Origin: Oscarella lobularis
Taxonomy: Eukaryota; Porifera; Homoscleromorpha; Homosclerophorida; Oscarellidae
Length of the DNA stretch: 64,000 nucleotides
Reading direction: 5' to 3'
NCBI RefSeq assembly: GCF_947507565.1
Contig: NC_089184.1
Span: 868,001 to 932,000, forward strand
The position numbers were made by a program, and so were the translations under genes. Shown piece after piece: positions 11,191 to 24,991 of the stretch. The notes beneath the pieces are model-generated. The model worked only from the letters and a program-made list of their open reading frames with translations, was not told the DNA's origin and searched no databases. How positions within the stretch are numbered: the stretch's first letter is position 1; every line of letters starts with the position of its first letter.

Positions 11191-11260
11191 GGCCGATCAC
11201 GTTTGAGAGCCCCTCCCACCAGGGCGCGCGCGGGCGAAGCCCGCGCGCCCTGGTGGGAGG
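11191..11260. repeat. Dispersed repeat with long GC-rich hairpin (copy 2)
   Basis: The left arm CCTCCCACCAGGGCGCGCG (from 11212) pairs with CGCGCGCCCTGGTGGGAGG (to 11260) around a short GAA-containing loop. The two arms differ only by one extra CG pair, giving a stem of about 22 bp. The left arm and its 5' flank (11191-11231) recur at 2236-2276. A repeated inverted structure in different intergenic places suggests a miniature mobile element; this is inference. Confidence 0.8.
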
Positions 11261-11325
11261 AGGTGGGAGAGAATTAATTCATCATTCATTAATTATTTAA
11301 TTGTTCCTTTTATCTCATAACCATT

Positions 11326-14300
11326 TTACCGAACTGCACCGTAAGTTACGAGCGACTGGTGCTTACTGCTAAAAATCGAATTCGTCGGCGAAGAGCGAGC
11401 CGATGACTCCGAAAACGAATGTGGCGTTGGGCTCATTTCCTCGCTCGACTGCACCGGCTTTCGTCGCGCCTCCATGACGCTCGGCCTTTTCGTCTTTCCG
11501 AGCGCCTGACGCAGCAACTCCTTCGCCGAAGGCTCCAAAGTAACATGCGGCGCATCAGTACGACTAGTCGCCCTTGCCTCCTCCGGAATGTCGTTCGACA
11601 TCGGTATCGGAGTCGGCGTGCGATTTCCGTAGAGTTCGAGACGCAGCTTCGGCGTTTCAGCTCCCGTCCTCGAACTCGGAGTCGGCGTGCGATTTCCGTA
11701 GAGTTGGAGACGTGGCTTCGGCATTTCAGCTCCCGTCGTCGAACTCTCGATTGACGACGGACGCGAGAGTCGTTCCTTTGCCGAACTCAATATATCTGAG
11801 TCGGTCATCACCGCTTTCTCCGTGATTTCCCGCAGTCGATCGACCGCCGTGATCGTCGATTCTTTGCAGGAATGTATCGATGCTGCCGGCGGACCGTGTT
11901 TTCGCCGTCGACGCGACGTCGTCGTCGTCGACGGTCGCGACGATTCGCTCGACGAACTGCAAGGTCGTTGACTCCGTCGTTCCTTTTGCTTCTGTTGTCG
12001 TCGTCCCGAAAGAATCGACGATCCTTTCTTGCGAGAGACGTCGTTCAAGTACGGATTTCCTCGTACATGTTCGATTAGATATTTCTTCATTTCTTGAAGC
12101 GACGCTTGGCTTCCGCTAGGAACGAGTCCCGTCATCACCGAGCTCGTAATACTGTGGTGCGATTCGCTTGATAAGATGCCTCCACCGCCGCTTGCGCCGC
12201 CGCTTGCAGTACCGGTTTTTTCTGGAATCACCGAATTAACGGATCGTGCATTTCCGACGCCCGCCGAGCTGACGGCAAGCGACCCGCGCGCTTTCACTTT
12301 CAACGCCGCTTGCGCTTGACGAAGAAATTTATTGCCTATAAAGCTGCTCGACACGCTGCCCAACGATCCGCGACGAGCGACGGCGATTGCAGGCAATGAT
12401 AGCGAGTCGAGCCGCGACGGCACCGTCGTCGTCCTCGCCGCCGCCGCCGGAGCCATCGCTTCTGATAGATCAGGACTCGGTGACAGAAGACTGGCAGGAC
12501 CGATTCTATCGACGTTGAGCGGATTGGCGCAGATGCGATCGTGCACGTGAATGAAGAGGGGAATATAGGCCAAATAGTCGAGAAACCAAACCTTCGAGAA
12601 AATATTTCATAGAGAAAATAAATAAACTTATTAAATATCTTTGCTCACTTTTCCCGAGTTTGATGGGTCGCATCGGCGAATGACTTGGTCTTCGACTCGT
12701 TTGCTTACGCCGCCCGCCTTGAGTTCAATCTGGAGGAGGTCCGTGTCAATGTAAATCTTGTATCCTTTCGTTTTCTTCGAATCTTCCTCGTCGGCACCGA
12801 CAAACAAGCGCTAAAAAAAAAGAGGGAGTAAGAGTCGCGAGGAAAAGTGGACTAAGTGTACTTTGTAGAATTCGAGCCTTCTCTCCACTTGCATCATGTC
12901 TAGACCTTCTAATAATTTTCTTGCTTCGTTGCTAGAAATAGTTGATTTGAGACGAATTGCCGGTGATTTAGATCTCATACTTACTCCAATGCACATATGC
13001 GTTCGCACACTGCCGTCGTAACGGCGAACATTTTGAAAGTTATTGGCGCGCCTTCAAGTTCCAAAACCTGGTCAAGAATTTCATAAAACGATAAATCCTA
13101 TGGTAGATTTACTCGCCTTTAGCACGTAATTTAGCTGTCTTCGCGATATGTTAGTTGTGCTAGGTATAGTTTCCAAAGCCAAAAGGAGTTGCTAAAATGA
13201 AAAAAATATTTCGAGGTCCCTAAGTTCAAATATCAATTTACGTCATAGGTAATTATTCCGTCCTCGTCGTCGTCTTCGGCCGCGAAAGCTCTCGCATAAC
13301 CCTGCATCTTGCTCCGATCAACAACGTGAAAGCGAGCCAAATAATCAATAGCAGATCCTAGCGAAAAAATATCCTATCAACCATACCCCCCGTTACGTTC
13401 ACATTACATACCGTCTCGAGTTTTCTGCTTAGAATCTTCGAGATCAGCTTCGGCTTTTCTACAAATCCCATACGTTTACAGAGAGCCACCAAATAAACCA
13501 ATGACTTACTGCAGCACTTCCTTTGCTCGAATCTGTATCTGAATAGACCGTCGCGCTTTCTGCTTTCTATTAATTGACTCCCCTAGGAAAGAAATCTCGA
13601 TTTCCGTAGAAGACGTCAACTCTTCTCCTACAGGGCTTTCGTTTCAACGGAGTCGCATTGTGAACCGATCCGATGCCGCTTCGCGCAATTTCTTCCGCCG
13701 ACGCCGAACTGTCGTCGTCCGGCACGTCGGTCTTCTCGTCGTCGCCGGCGTCGCTCACCGTGTCGTGATCCGAAACGTTCGAGCTGCCGGAAAGCGACGA
13801 CGATCGAGATCGCATCAGGGCGCCGGCACGTTGAAACGAATGCAACGGCGCGTACGAAGACCAATGGGTTCCAATGCCATCGCCGACGGCGACGGAGGAC
13901 GAATTCAATGAAGGTAGCTTAGGCACCGAACTCATCTGCGTTACAAATGCTACGCCGCTTCCGCTTTCTTCAGCACGTCGTTGCCGTCTCGAAAGAGGCG
14001 GAACTAAAAAGAAGAAACAATTGCGTAAATCTGTAATGACGTCAAAATTCTTACGTTTGATTGATGATGTATGATGTTGATCTATTGCGCTTGACATCAC
14101 CGAGCTCGCCATTCTATCTCCGTCGGGCAACGGCGACGACGACGCCGACGAAGAGGGAGACGGCAAACGTCGACCAACCGGTTCTCTTACACTTACAGCA
14201 CTTGCGGCGGTTGGGATAGGCGGTAGAGTCGCCGTTCTCTCTTCTTCGTCGCTCGAGTTCGAGTTCCTTTGACTCGGTACGGCGCTCGGCACTTGCAGCT

Positions 14301-16981
14301 GAACGGCGCCGTGCGTCATCGCGACCGACGTTGGCGGAACACCGACGAGAACGCTTGAATTTATCGACGACGTGCTCGCTATGCCGTGTCGTCCTCGATG
14401 TCGGCGGGGCCGCGGATCGCGAGAACGATTTGTCGCCACCGAACGACGATGAAAGCTGACGTTGCTGATGTAACTGAAAAAAGCCGTTGCTAACATTCAA
14501 TCCATTTTAATTAATTCAAACCTTTGCTGATCTTCCGTTTCTATGGCAAATACGCTGCCTGGATCAGGATCGGGAGAAGATAAGGGTTCGCCAGTGGAGT
14601 CCTATATAAAATTGTACTGTATATTGAGATGAGAGGTAAGAGACGTCTTTTCTCTACCGAGTCGACGTCCTTGCTGTATCCCGGCGGTGGATGGCGATAA
14701 AACTGCTCGCCAGCCGACGACACAAACGAGACCTTAATCGCAGATGACTCCCCTTTGAATTCAAGACCACTAGCTTCCTGTCCGTCCAATCCTACACAAG
14801 ACGATAATACCACGGAACGCAATAATAGGACTTTGCGGCCAAACCTTGGGCAACGTTAATCACATTTCTCGGCTGTCTAGACACGACCGTACTAACGGAC
14901 GGCAACGAGAGCGGATATCGGTGTATTCCTAAAACGTGCGCGTATATAAATAATTTTCGTTTTATCCGCGTGGAGAACATAGCCAGCCACCTGATGGAGA
15001 TGACGGAGGTGTCTCTCTCGGCATGCTGGCGTCGTCGTCGTCATCGTCAACGTCGCTGCCGTCTTCGCTAGAGCTCACATAGGCACTGCGACTTCGTTTT
15101 GGCAACGCAATAGAACGTTTCGCCTCCGAGCGGGCATTCTCTCCCTCCAGCCAATTTTTATCCTCATCCATGACCACTTGAGCGGGACGCGTAAGAGGAG
15201 AAGCGGCGGCATTCGTCGAAACGATTTGAGATGGATTTTCGCTCTCTCCGAGGTTCCGTCTCAGCGCTTGCACGCCGCCAACCGCAAACGATCCGACGCT
15301 GCTGGCGACGTCGCTCGACGGCACCGTATCAAGTTGAGTCGGCTTCAAGAGCGTACTGCCCGTGTGATCCACGACGCCGACGCGCCGTTGTCGCGCCGAC
15401 TGACTCCCCACCGTGTGAGCCGATTCCGTCGACAGTCGATCGCCGCTCGAACGCCGCTGATCGGAACTCCGTAGTCGATAACGTCGACTCTCCGACGACG
15501 GCGCGGCGCTTTCTTCGCGATCTGTTCCGGCGTCCGGCCGAAGTAACTCGCGTCGCGATCGACGTCGCTGGCGATCCTTTTCCCGCTGCTCTATCAGATT
15601 ACATTCGCTGTTGCTACTCGAGTCCGTATCGGGATGTCGGCTCTGACGGCTTCGATCGCCTTGGGATCGTCGTCGCCGATCATTTCGTTTCAAAGTTCCG
15701 CCTCCTCCTTCGGGACCCAATAAACCGTCGTTGGGTGGCGCTGGAGCGGCTTGTTGCGACGAATGCAGAGTGGGGGTAGCAGGCAATTCGACACTGCCCT
15801 TCTCCTGCACACTCCTTGGCTCTTCCTGAGTCGTTTTCTCAACCTTCTCGTCATTTTTGTCCTCATTCAACGGCGGTTGTTGGTTGGACGGAACTATGCT
15901 TTGACCGTAGTTACCGTACTCGTTCTCACCGTCGTCGTCGTCGCCGCCGTCGTTTTTAGTGTTCGAAGAAGACGACGTCGCGCGTCTAGTGCGACTCGTC
16001 TTTCGCACGCGAGTGGTCACTCCGTCGCCGGGGGTGATCGGCATTAAAACGTTTCGCTTTCCGCCAAAGTCGGAGTCGGCAGAATCGAGCGGCACTGACG
16101 ACGACACCGACGACAAGGGACGTCGTCGCGGTACGTTTCCGGTGCTCTCGTAATCGTCGGCAGCGCCAATGACGTCACTCCCGCCACCTACAACGCTCGC
16201 AAGGCTTTCTCTTCTTTGCACGACGGAAATCGCCGCCGCCGCCGCCGCCGTCGCCGTCTTGCTAAACGATTGAGACGTTTCCGTGGAAATCTTCTTTGTT
16301 CGAAAACTCTCAACGGACGTTCTCCGCATCGTTTCTTCTTCTTCTCTATCGCTATCATCTCCGTCGTCGTTTTTATCGTCGTCGTCGTCATCGTCTTCGT
16401 CACTCCTGTCGTTGTCGTCGTCGATGACGTCACTTTGATTTTCCATCAATCTCTCCTCCTCCGACTCTTCGTCTGAATCATTACTAAACACTTGACTCGT
16501 TTCTTTCAAAGGTTCGGCTTCACTACCCGCACTCTCGTCCCGCCCCGACAGACTCCGTCTCTTCGTCTGACGATGCGTCGACGGCTTACTTCCGTGTTTT
16601 CCGCGCCGTCGCCGCCGTCTCTGACTCTCCAACCCCGCGTCCCTCTGACTCTCCTCCTCTTCATCCTCATCGTTTCCGCCGCCGCCGCCGCCGCCGCGCC
16701 GCCGCCGTCCTCCGGCAGCATGTCGCGATTTAGTTTGTCGAACGCGACGCCGTCGTCCTCCGCGTTCTCTCCTCTCCGACGACTCGTCTCCGCTCTCGAC
16801 GCGCCGCCGTCTCTCGCCGTCCTCGCTTCGTCGCCTCTTCGTCTTACTGTCCTTCCGTTTCCGAACGCGCGGCTCCGGACGAACGCTGCCGCCGCCGTCG
16901 CCGCCGCCGTCGCTAAATACCGCGTCATCATCTTGACTCAAATCGAGAGACGACGAGTCGGGATTTTTCGCCGGTTCGCCG

Positions 16982-17013
<32 letters not shown>

Positions 17014-18325
17014 TTCGTCGAGTCGACTCTCTTCCGGAAATCGCCTGACGGCTCCCTTGACTTCTTCCTCGACGCCGGACAAATCCGTTCCTTCGAACTC
17101 CACAATCTCACCTCGTTTTCCGCGTAGCTTTCGCTTTGATGATTTTCCGTGTTTCAGTTTGATTCGCGAGCCGGAGCGCACGGACGATCCGCCGCTGGCG
17201 GCGCTTAGCGCTCGAATCTCCTCCGCGACGTCTTCTCTGCTTCCGCTCTTGCTCTTACTGACGCTTTCGAGTGAATTCGAGTTATCTTTCTCGGCGAGTA
17301 CAATGCTCACGGATCCCTAGAAGAAAAGATGCGAATTTTTTTTTGTAAAAAAGCGCGTATTCGTATTTACGTCGTCTTCAGTGTTTTGTGGGCCCCAGTA
17401 GTTGGGATCACGCATAAGCACCTGGCGGAATCCTCCTCCAATCCTCGCGAAAAGATTCTAAATGAGAGATATATAGATATATGATATGCTCACACAAGGT
17501 CTTCTCCTTACCCGTTCTCTTCTGTTCATGTTTATGACGTGTTTCACGCAAGGCATGGGTTCGTTCTAAAAAAATTCTCAATTACCGAAGCTTAAAAAAT
17601 TGGTTTTATTAATCTCCTGGTAGGACACCTGTTGCATCCTTTGCACAATCCGTCTCCGTCTGTCCGGTCGGCCCGTACACAGGGAGAGCGGGTGAACGAA
17701 GTTGATATAACGTAGTTGATCAGGCATTCTCTAAATACATAAACAATGAGACTAATAAAAAATTCCGGGGGCTCCTCATCTATCATTCTAAGGCTCTTGG
17801 GCTCTTATGTAAACAAACCTGCTTCCTTACGCTTTTTATCGATCCCTAAGAGCCTCGCGGCGCGGTTATGCGAAGGTACGGTATCCCCTGGCTACGCCAC
17901 TAACAACAACACCTCGACAAAAACTCACCAGAATCGCGACGTTCGGCTCTAACAACGGCTTCCCTCGTTGATACTTCTTCCTATTAACCGTCATCCATCG
18001 GACGAGCGCCGAATTTTGGCGTCGTGCGACGACTTTGGGGGCAGCGAAGTAGGTGGTGCCCCGCCTCCCTACGCGACAGTGTAACAAAGTCTCGGTCGAA
18101 AAGAGATCGTAGGTCAAGAAGTGTAATCAACCGCGGTGTCCTACTAGTCCCCCACTCACGTCGCGTCGTCTTGTGAATGTGAGGCAGGCTGCCGGGAAGC
18201 GATTTCGACGCCAAACCGCGACGAATCGGACGCGTTCGCGCGACGACGCATTCCGTGCTCAAACTCAAAAGCGAGCGCGCTTTCGTCGGCTCGGGAACGG
18301 GCAGACGATTGCGATCGTCGGCCAT
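11326..18325 (-). CDS. Large unidentified protein with EF-hand-like repeats and Ser/Arg/Asp-rich segments
   Basis: I do not recognise the family. Reading 5' to 3': exon 1 starts MADDRNRLPVPEPTKARSLL (18325); then a basic exon with YFAAPKVVARRQNSALVRWM (about 18060); small exons RMPDQLRYINFVHPLSLC (17726), NEPMPCVKHVINMNRRER (17565) and NLFARIGGGFRQVLMRDPNYWG (17460); then a 2.3-kb exon (about 17316-14980) that is highly acidic, Ser- and Arg-rich. A second Ser-rich segment fills 14480-13590. Near the C-terminus are EF-hand-like modules: AAEDDDEDGIITYDQLLLAL (about 13300-13190, the D.D.DG.I pattern of a calcium loop), TFKMFAVTTAVCERI (13050) and RRCDPSNSGK then FLDYLAYIPLFIHVHDRI (12690-12540). 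The tail contains two copies of LYGNRTPTP. It ends with a TAA at 11328-11326. The gene could be two adjacent genes; no promoter-like break was seen. Expected length is well above 1,500 residues. Confidence 0.6.
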
Positions 18326-18614
18326 CACAACAGAAACCCGAGGGGAAGTGCACCTGTGCCGTCTCAGCGCACTCTAACGACTAATTCTATTACGATGGCT
18401 GCGGCGGAAGCGCCGCACCCCCAACGTCTGCAAACGATTTTACGCTAGACTCGGCGCCACCGAAGCAATGTCAGAGAGCTGTCTGTCTCTACACCGTAGC
18501 TCTATCCATAGATGCTCTATCTGCTCTATCGTGGCTATGTGTCAGTCACGTGCACACGTGTCACTCAGCTGCCTATACCTGGTGAAGCAAATGCTAACGA
18601 TCTATAAAACACAG

Positions 18615-20548
18615 TCAATAATCGGGAGTTACCAGGTCAAATTCTTTCGTTTCCTTTTTTGTAACAGGGAGTTTCGAAGAGCCATTGTAAGACCAGAGAA
18701 GATGCTCGCGCATTTTTAGAGCTGGAAAGAGCTCTGAGTCTTGCCTCCTTCGTACAACAGCACCAATTTGTTGATTGCACCATGACATCGCGCACTTAAC
18801 GCTGTCGCCTATATCTATGCCATCAATACTATGTACAACGTGAAATTGAGACAGCCACCGAGCATTATTGCTAATGTCTTCACCAATGCTGATTCTGTGA
18901 ACCGTTCCTAGTTTTCGTATGCTATCACCTCTGCACAGAAAACTCGAACAATATTTGCAGAAGAATTCAACCTGTGTCATGTCGTAAGGGTGACCGCGTC
19001 TAGATTGCTTTTTGGCTTTCTTCTTCTCCTTTTCTTGCTGCAGACGTTTTATCTTTTTATCTCTCTGTTCAGTACTCATCTTTTCAAATTTAGTCAGAGC
19101 GTCCTCCAAAAGACCTTTCTTAGCTAGATCTGCTTCATCCGCTTCTGAACTAGGAAAATCTTTCTGAAGCTCATGTAAGGTTTCTTTCACACGGACTATT
19201 CGGAGCGACTCCAGACTTCCACACAATTTGTACAACTCCTCCAGTGTACCTTCAAGAGTTGATTCGTCACCCGTTCTAATAGAGGACGTCAATCCAAGAA
19301 CCTTGGGAAGTTTTAAACCCAGTCGTTTTGTTTCATGATAAAAGTTCATGATTTTCTTATATGGGTGTTTGCCGTGAGTGTGGTGGCACTCGTCAAAGAT
19401 TAATAGATCGACGTCCCCGATGCTCATTTTTTTGAAGTCTTCCTTTCCCATTAGATGATTAACTAATACCTGTGCTGTAACAACAATAACCTGATATCTT
19501 CTATCTTTGACCAGGTCCTCCAGCTGTGGCATCTGGTCACTCGTCAACTCAGCCCCCGTCAGCTCAGCCACCTCCCACGGAGCTAATTCTCGCTCGAGAT
19601 GAAGCAAAGCCTTGCTTGCTCGTTGACGCGTGTTCACTAGAAACAAAGCGGTGAATGTTTCGGGAGGCGGTGAACCAAGCATATGGCGTTTGATAATTTC
19701 CGCAGCGACCAAAGTCTTTCCTGATCCAATAGGCGCTAAAATGATTACATTCTCCGGTGGAGACATAGCGGCGTTGACTAACTCTTTCTGATAAGCTCGA
19801 AGTGTAGAAGATTGGCAAGTTTGAGACGAGTCTGGTAGTACTTCAGGAGATAATTTTGGTGCCAGCAAGGGAAGCTGACTACCAACAATTTCTTCTTCTT
19901 TCACTTGAGGCGAAGAAACTGAGCCTTCAATTGCTGATTTGATTTTCTTTTCACAGGCCCCATCTACAAATACATGTATTTGAGAATACCTAAGAATATA
20001 CAGTGTGCTGTAGTTACCTAAAGGAGCTCCGAGTCCGTCACTTTCCACAGTGCCGGCAACAGCAAGCTCCAAGTCCACCGATTTGCTTCGATCATCAACA
20101 TAATTTTCTCTCAGTAGCAACGTCGCGGGATCCTTTCGAGGCGAAGGCGTTGAGCCGAGTGGGAGAGACGAAGACCGTCTGGGTGTGGCCTCTCCTTTGG
20201 CCATTTTCTCGGCCTCTACGCGTATAAGAAAGCAGTTGCTTTTATATCCCCAAAGACGTTCAATCGCACATCTGCCATACCTTGGTACTCGGCGACTTTT
20301 TGCTTTAGATCGTTTCTTCCGGCTTCTTGGAGAAGCTCCACGAGAGTTTCTAACTTTTCTTTGCCCAATTCGTCAACTTCTTCAAGCCTCTGAATAAGAT
20401 CTAGCGGCGTTGTCACTGTTTCGAGTTTTCCGACCGAAAGAATGTCCCTGCACATGTACTTCATGTCCATTAGATCTTCAACTTTCAGCTCATGTGCAAT
20501 GTAAATCATCAACTTGCGGTAAAGGCCTATGGAAGTTGAAGCGACCAT
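18615..20548 (-). CDS. RIG-I-like protein with death-effector domain, lacking helicase domain 2
   Basis: Three exons (20548-20281, 20215-20038, 19983-18615) joined in frame give about 604 residues. Residues about 5-89 form a death-effector domain (LYRKLMIYIAHELKVEDLMD ... LLQEAGRNDLKQKVAEYQ), like FADD or caspase-8. A linker leads to an RLR-type helicase domain 1: LRAYQKELV, motif I APIGSGKT (Lys about 238), motif Ib VVTAQVLVNHL, motif II DECHH (about 346-350), motif III LGLTSS (about 378-383). Next comes a Lys/Glu-rich helix resembling the pincer (KIKRLQQEKEKKKAKK), then a RIG-I/MDA5-type C-terminal RNA-binding domain with its zinc cysteines (FFCKYC at 491/494; CAMSWC at 546/551). Helicase domain 2, with motifs IV-VI and the arginine finger, is absent, so ATP hydrolysis is unlikely. 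Inferred role: dsRNA sensing or decoy coupled to death-fold signalling. Intron 1 removal joins ...EYQ to EAEKM without a frame break. Confidence 0.9.
19984..20037 (-). other. 54-bp intron that can be retained in frame
   Basis: The second intron of the DED/RLR gene has good borders (TTTAG|GTAACT ... TTTGTAG|ATG). It is exactly 54 nt and has no stop codon in the gene's frame, so splicing and retention both yield a full-length product differing by 18 residues within the linker. Confidence 0.65.
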
Positions 20549-20641
20549 TGCGAAGTTTTCACTTTCAGTCTAGCACGCTAGACACTACACCCTCAGTAAA
20601 ATGTGAGGTATAAAGCAGCTACTGTACATTAATTAATTAAT

Positions 20642-21655
20642 TTACAACACGACGACCGTTTTGAGCCGTCGTAATTGGTCCTCAATTTTCTGCTCCAAGA
20701 GTTCCCTTTTGTCGTCCAAGACCTGCCTCATGCTCTCTATGCTATCCTTGACGGCTTTGAAGCCTTCGCCGCATTCGCGGCGCAGTTCCTCGACGAACGC
20801 CTTGGAACGGGCCTCGCTCGTCTCGCTGTGCTCCCGCAGGCGTGTTCCTCGCGCCGACGTACGCTCCTGTCGTTGCTCCAACGCGCGGACGCTAACGGCC
20901 GACTCAGCCAGCTGTGACTCGACGGCGGATAGCCGCTGATCGCGAATAGAATTCGCCAATTCCAATTTCCCCGTCAATTGGACAATTCTTTCACTTTCCA
21001 TTTCCATCCAGCGGCGATCGGACGCAATAGCTGCTCGCACGTCCTCCGCCGCGCTCGCCTGTTGGCGAACGAACGAATCCAAACGAAGCGCGTGCGCAGT
21101 CAACTCAGACTCAAAATGAGAAATTTTTGACGTCATTTTTTCAAAATTCGAATTCAACGCGGAGTATCGTTCGGCGCTTTGCGATTCGAGTCGGGCGAGT
21201 TTTTCTTCGATGCCCTTCAAATCGGACGTCGTTCGACTCAAATCCGCTTCGCATCGAGCCAAGCGAGTCGACGACGAAACGTGAGCGTGACCGATCTTTC
21301 GCAAGGCGCCGTCGTTCGCGTGCAAACGATCGAGTGCGTCGCGCTGATCGCGTTCGAGACATTCGATGTCCGCCGCGATTCGTTTCACCGCTGCCGTGAT
21401 CGTGCGAACGTGGTCTCGCAGGAGAACGCGTTCGCGTCGCTCGCCGTGCCACGCTTCGTGGGTTTTCGCTCGATTCTCGAGGAGATCTTCCTTGATCGCG
21501 ATCGCTCGATCAACAAGCGTTTGCGTCGCAAATTCTTGCTGTCGAACGCGATCCTCCAAGCGATCCAGACGCCGAGACGAAGGGCGATTGACGTGACGGT
21601 AACGAGGCGAGGCGTCGTCGCGAGACAAAGGCACGAGCGACAAATCGCCGTCCAT
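20642..21655 (-). CDS. FAM81: FAM81 family coiled-coil protein
   Basis: A single uninterrupted exon encoding about 337 residues, close to the vertebrate FAM81A/B length (368 in FAM81A). Family signatures in order: RLDRLEDRVRQQEFATQTLV near the N-terminus (FAM81A has VEQLEDRILCHEKTTAALV), LLRDHVRTITAAVKRIAADI (FAM81A LEEHIRNITAIVKQLNRDI), a long central coiled coil, RRWMEMESERIVQLTGKL, and the C-terminal FKAVKDSIESMRQVLDDKRE (FAM81A FTAIYESIGSLRQVLEAKM). The protein is predicted to be almost wholly helical. Its biochemical role is poorly known. It lies 93 bp upstream of the DED/RLR gene on the same strand. Intronless structure is unusual in this window and could reflect an old retrocopy. Confidence 0.88.
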   Translation of the reverse strand: MDGDLSLVPLSRDDASPRYRHVNRPSSRRLDRLEDRVRQQEFATQTLVDRAIAIKEDLLENRAKTHEAWHGERRERVLLRDHVRTITAAVKRIAADIECLERDQRDALDRLHANDGALRKIGHAHVSSSTRLARCEADLSRTTSDLKGIEEKLARLESQSAERYSALNSNFEKMTSKISHFESELTAHALRLDSFVRQQASAAEDVRAAIASDRRWMEMESERIVQLTGKLELANSIRDQRLSAVESQLAESAVSVRALEQRQERTSARGTRLREHSETSEARSKAFVEELRRECGEGFKAVKDSIESMRQVLDDKRELLEQKIEDQLRRLKTVVVL

Positions 21656-21798
21656 GATTGTACGGGAGCCAACGAATGACGTCTACAGATTATTTGCCTT
21701 CGTTCGTCGGAAAAAAGACCCGCAGTAGTGTAATAAAGAATCTCTATCATCTAGTTTATAAATCGTGTCCCAAACCAAAGCGTTCCTGTGCACGTCAA

Positions 21799-24898
<3,100 letters not shown>

Positions 24899-24991
24899 CG
24901 TTCCGGGATCCTGGCCAACGTGCGTTGTCACGTGGAAGTGAAAACTCTCTTTTCTTTGTGATCAGGCTACGGATTCACCTAAGACGAAGCC
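24899..24991. promoter_or_regulatory. Bidirectional promoter interval SLC30A5/NSA2
   Basis: Only 93 bp separate the two divergent start codons, so both promoters and 5' UTRs must share this interval. It contains CACGTG within GTCACGTGGAAG near 24930 (an E-box core). No TATA element is obvious. Promoter assignment is inferred from spacing alone. Confidence 0.55.

Noticed and set aside
15178-17127. Several long plus-strand frames opposite the Ser/Arg/Asp-rich exon
   Set aside because: Triplet-repeat-like GTC/GCC composition keeps antisense frames open; no conserved domain.
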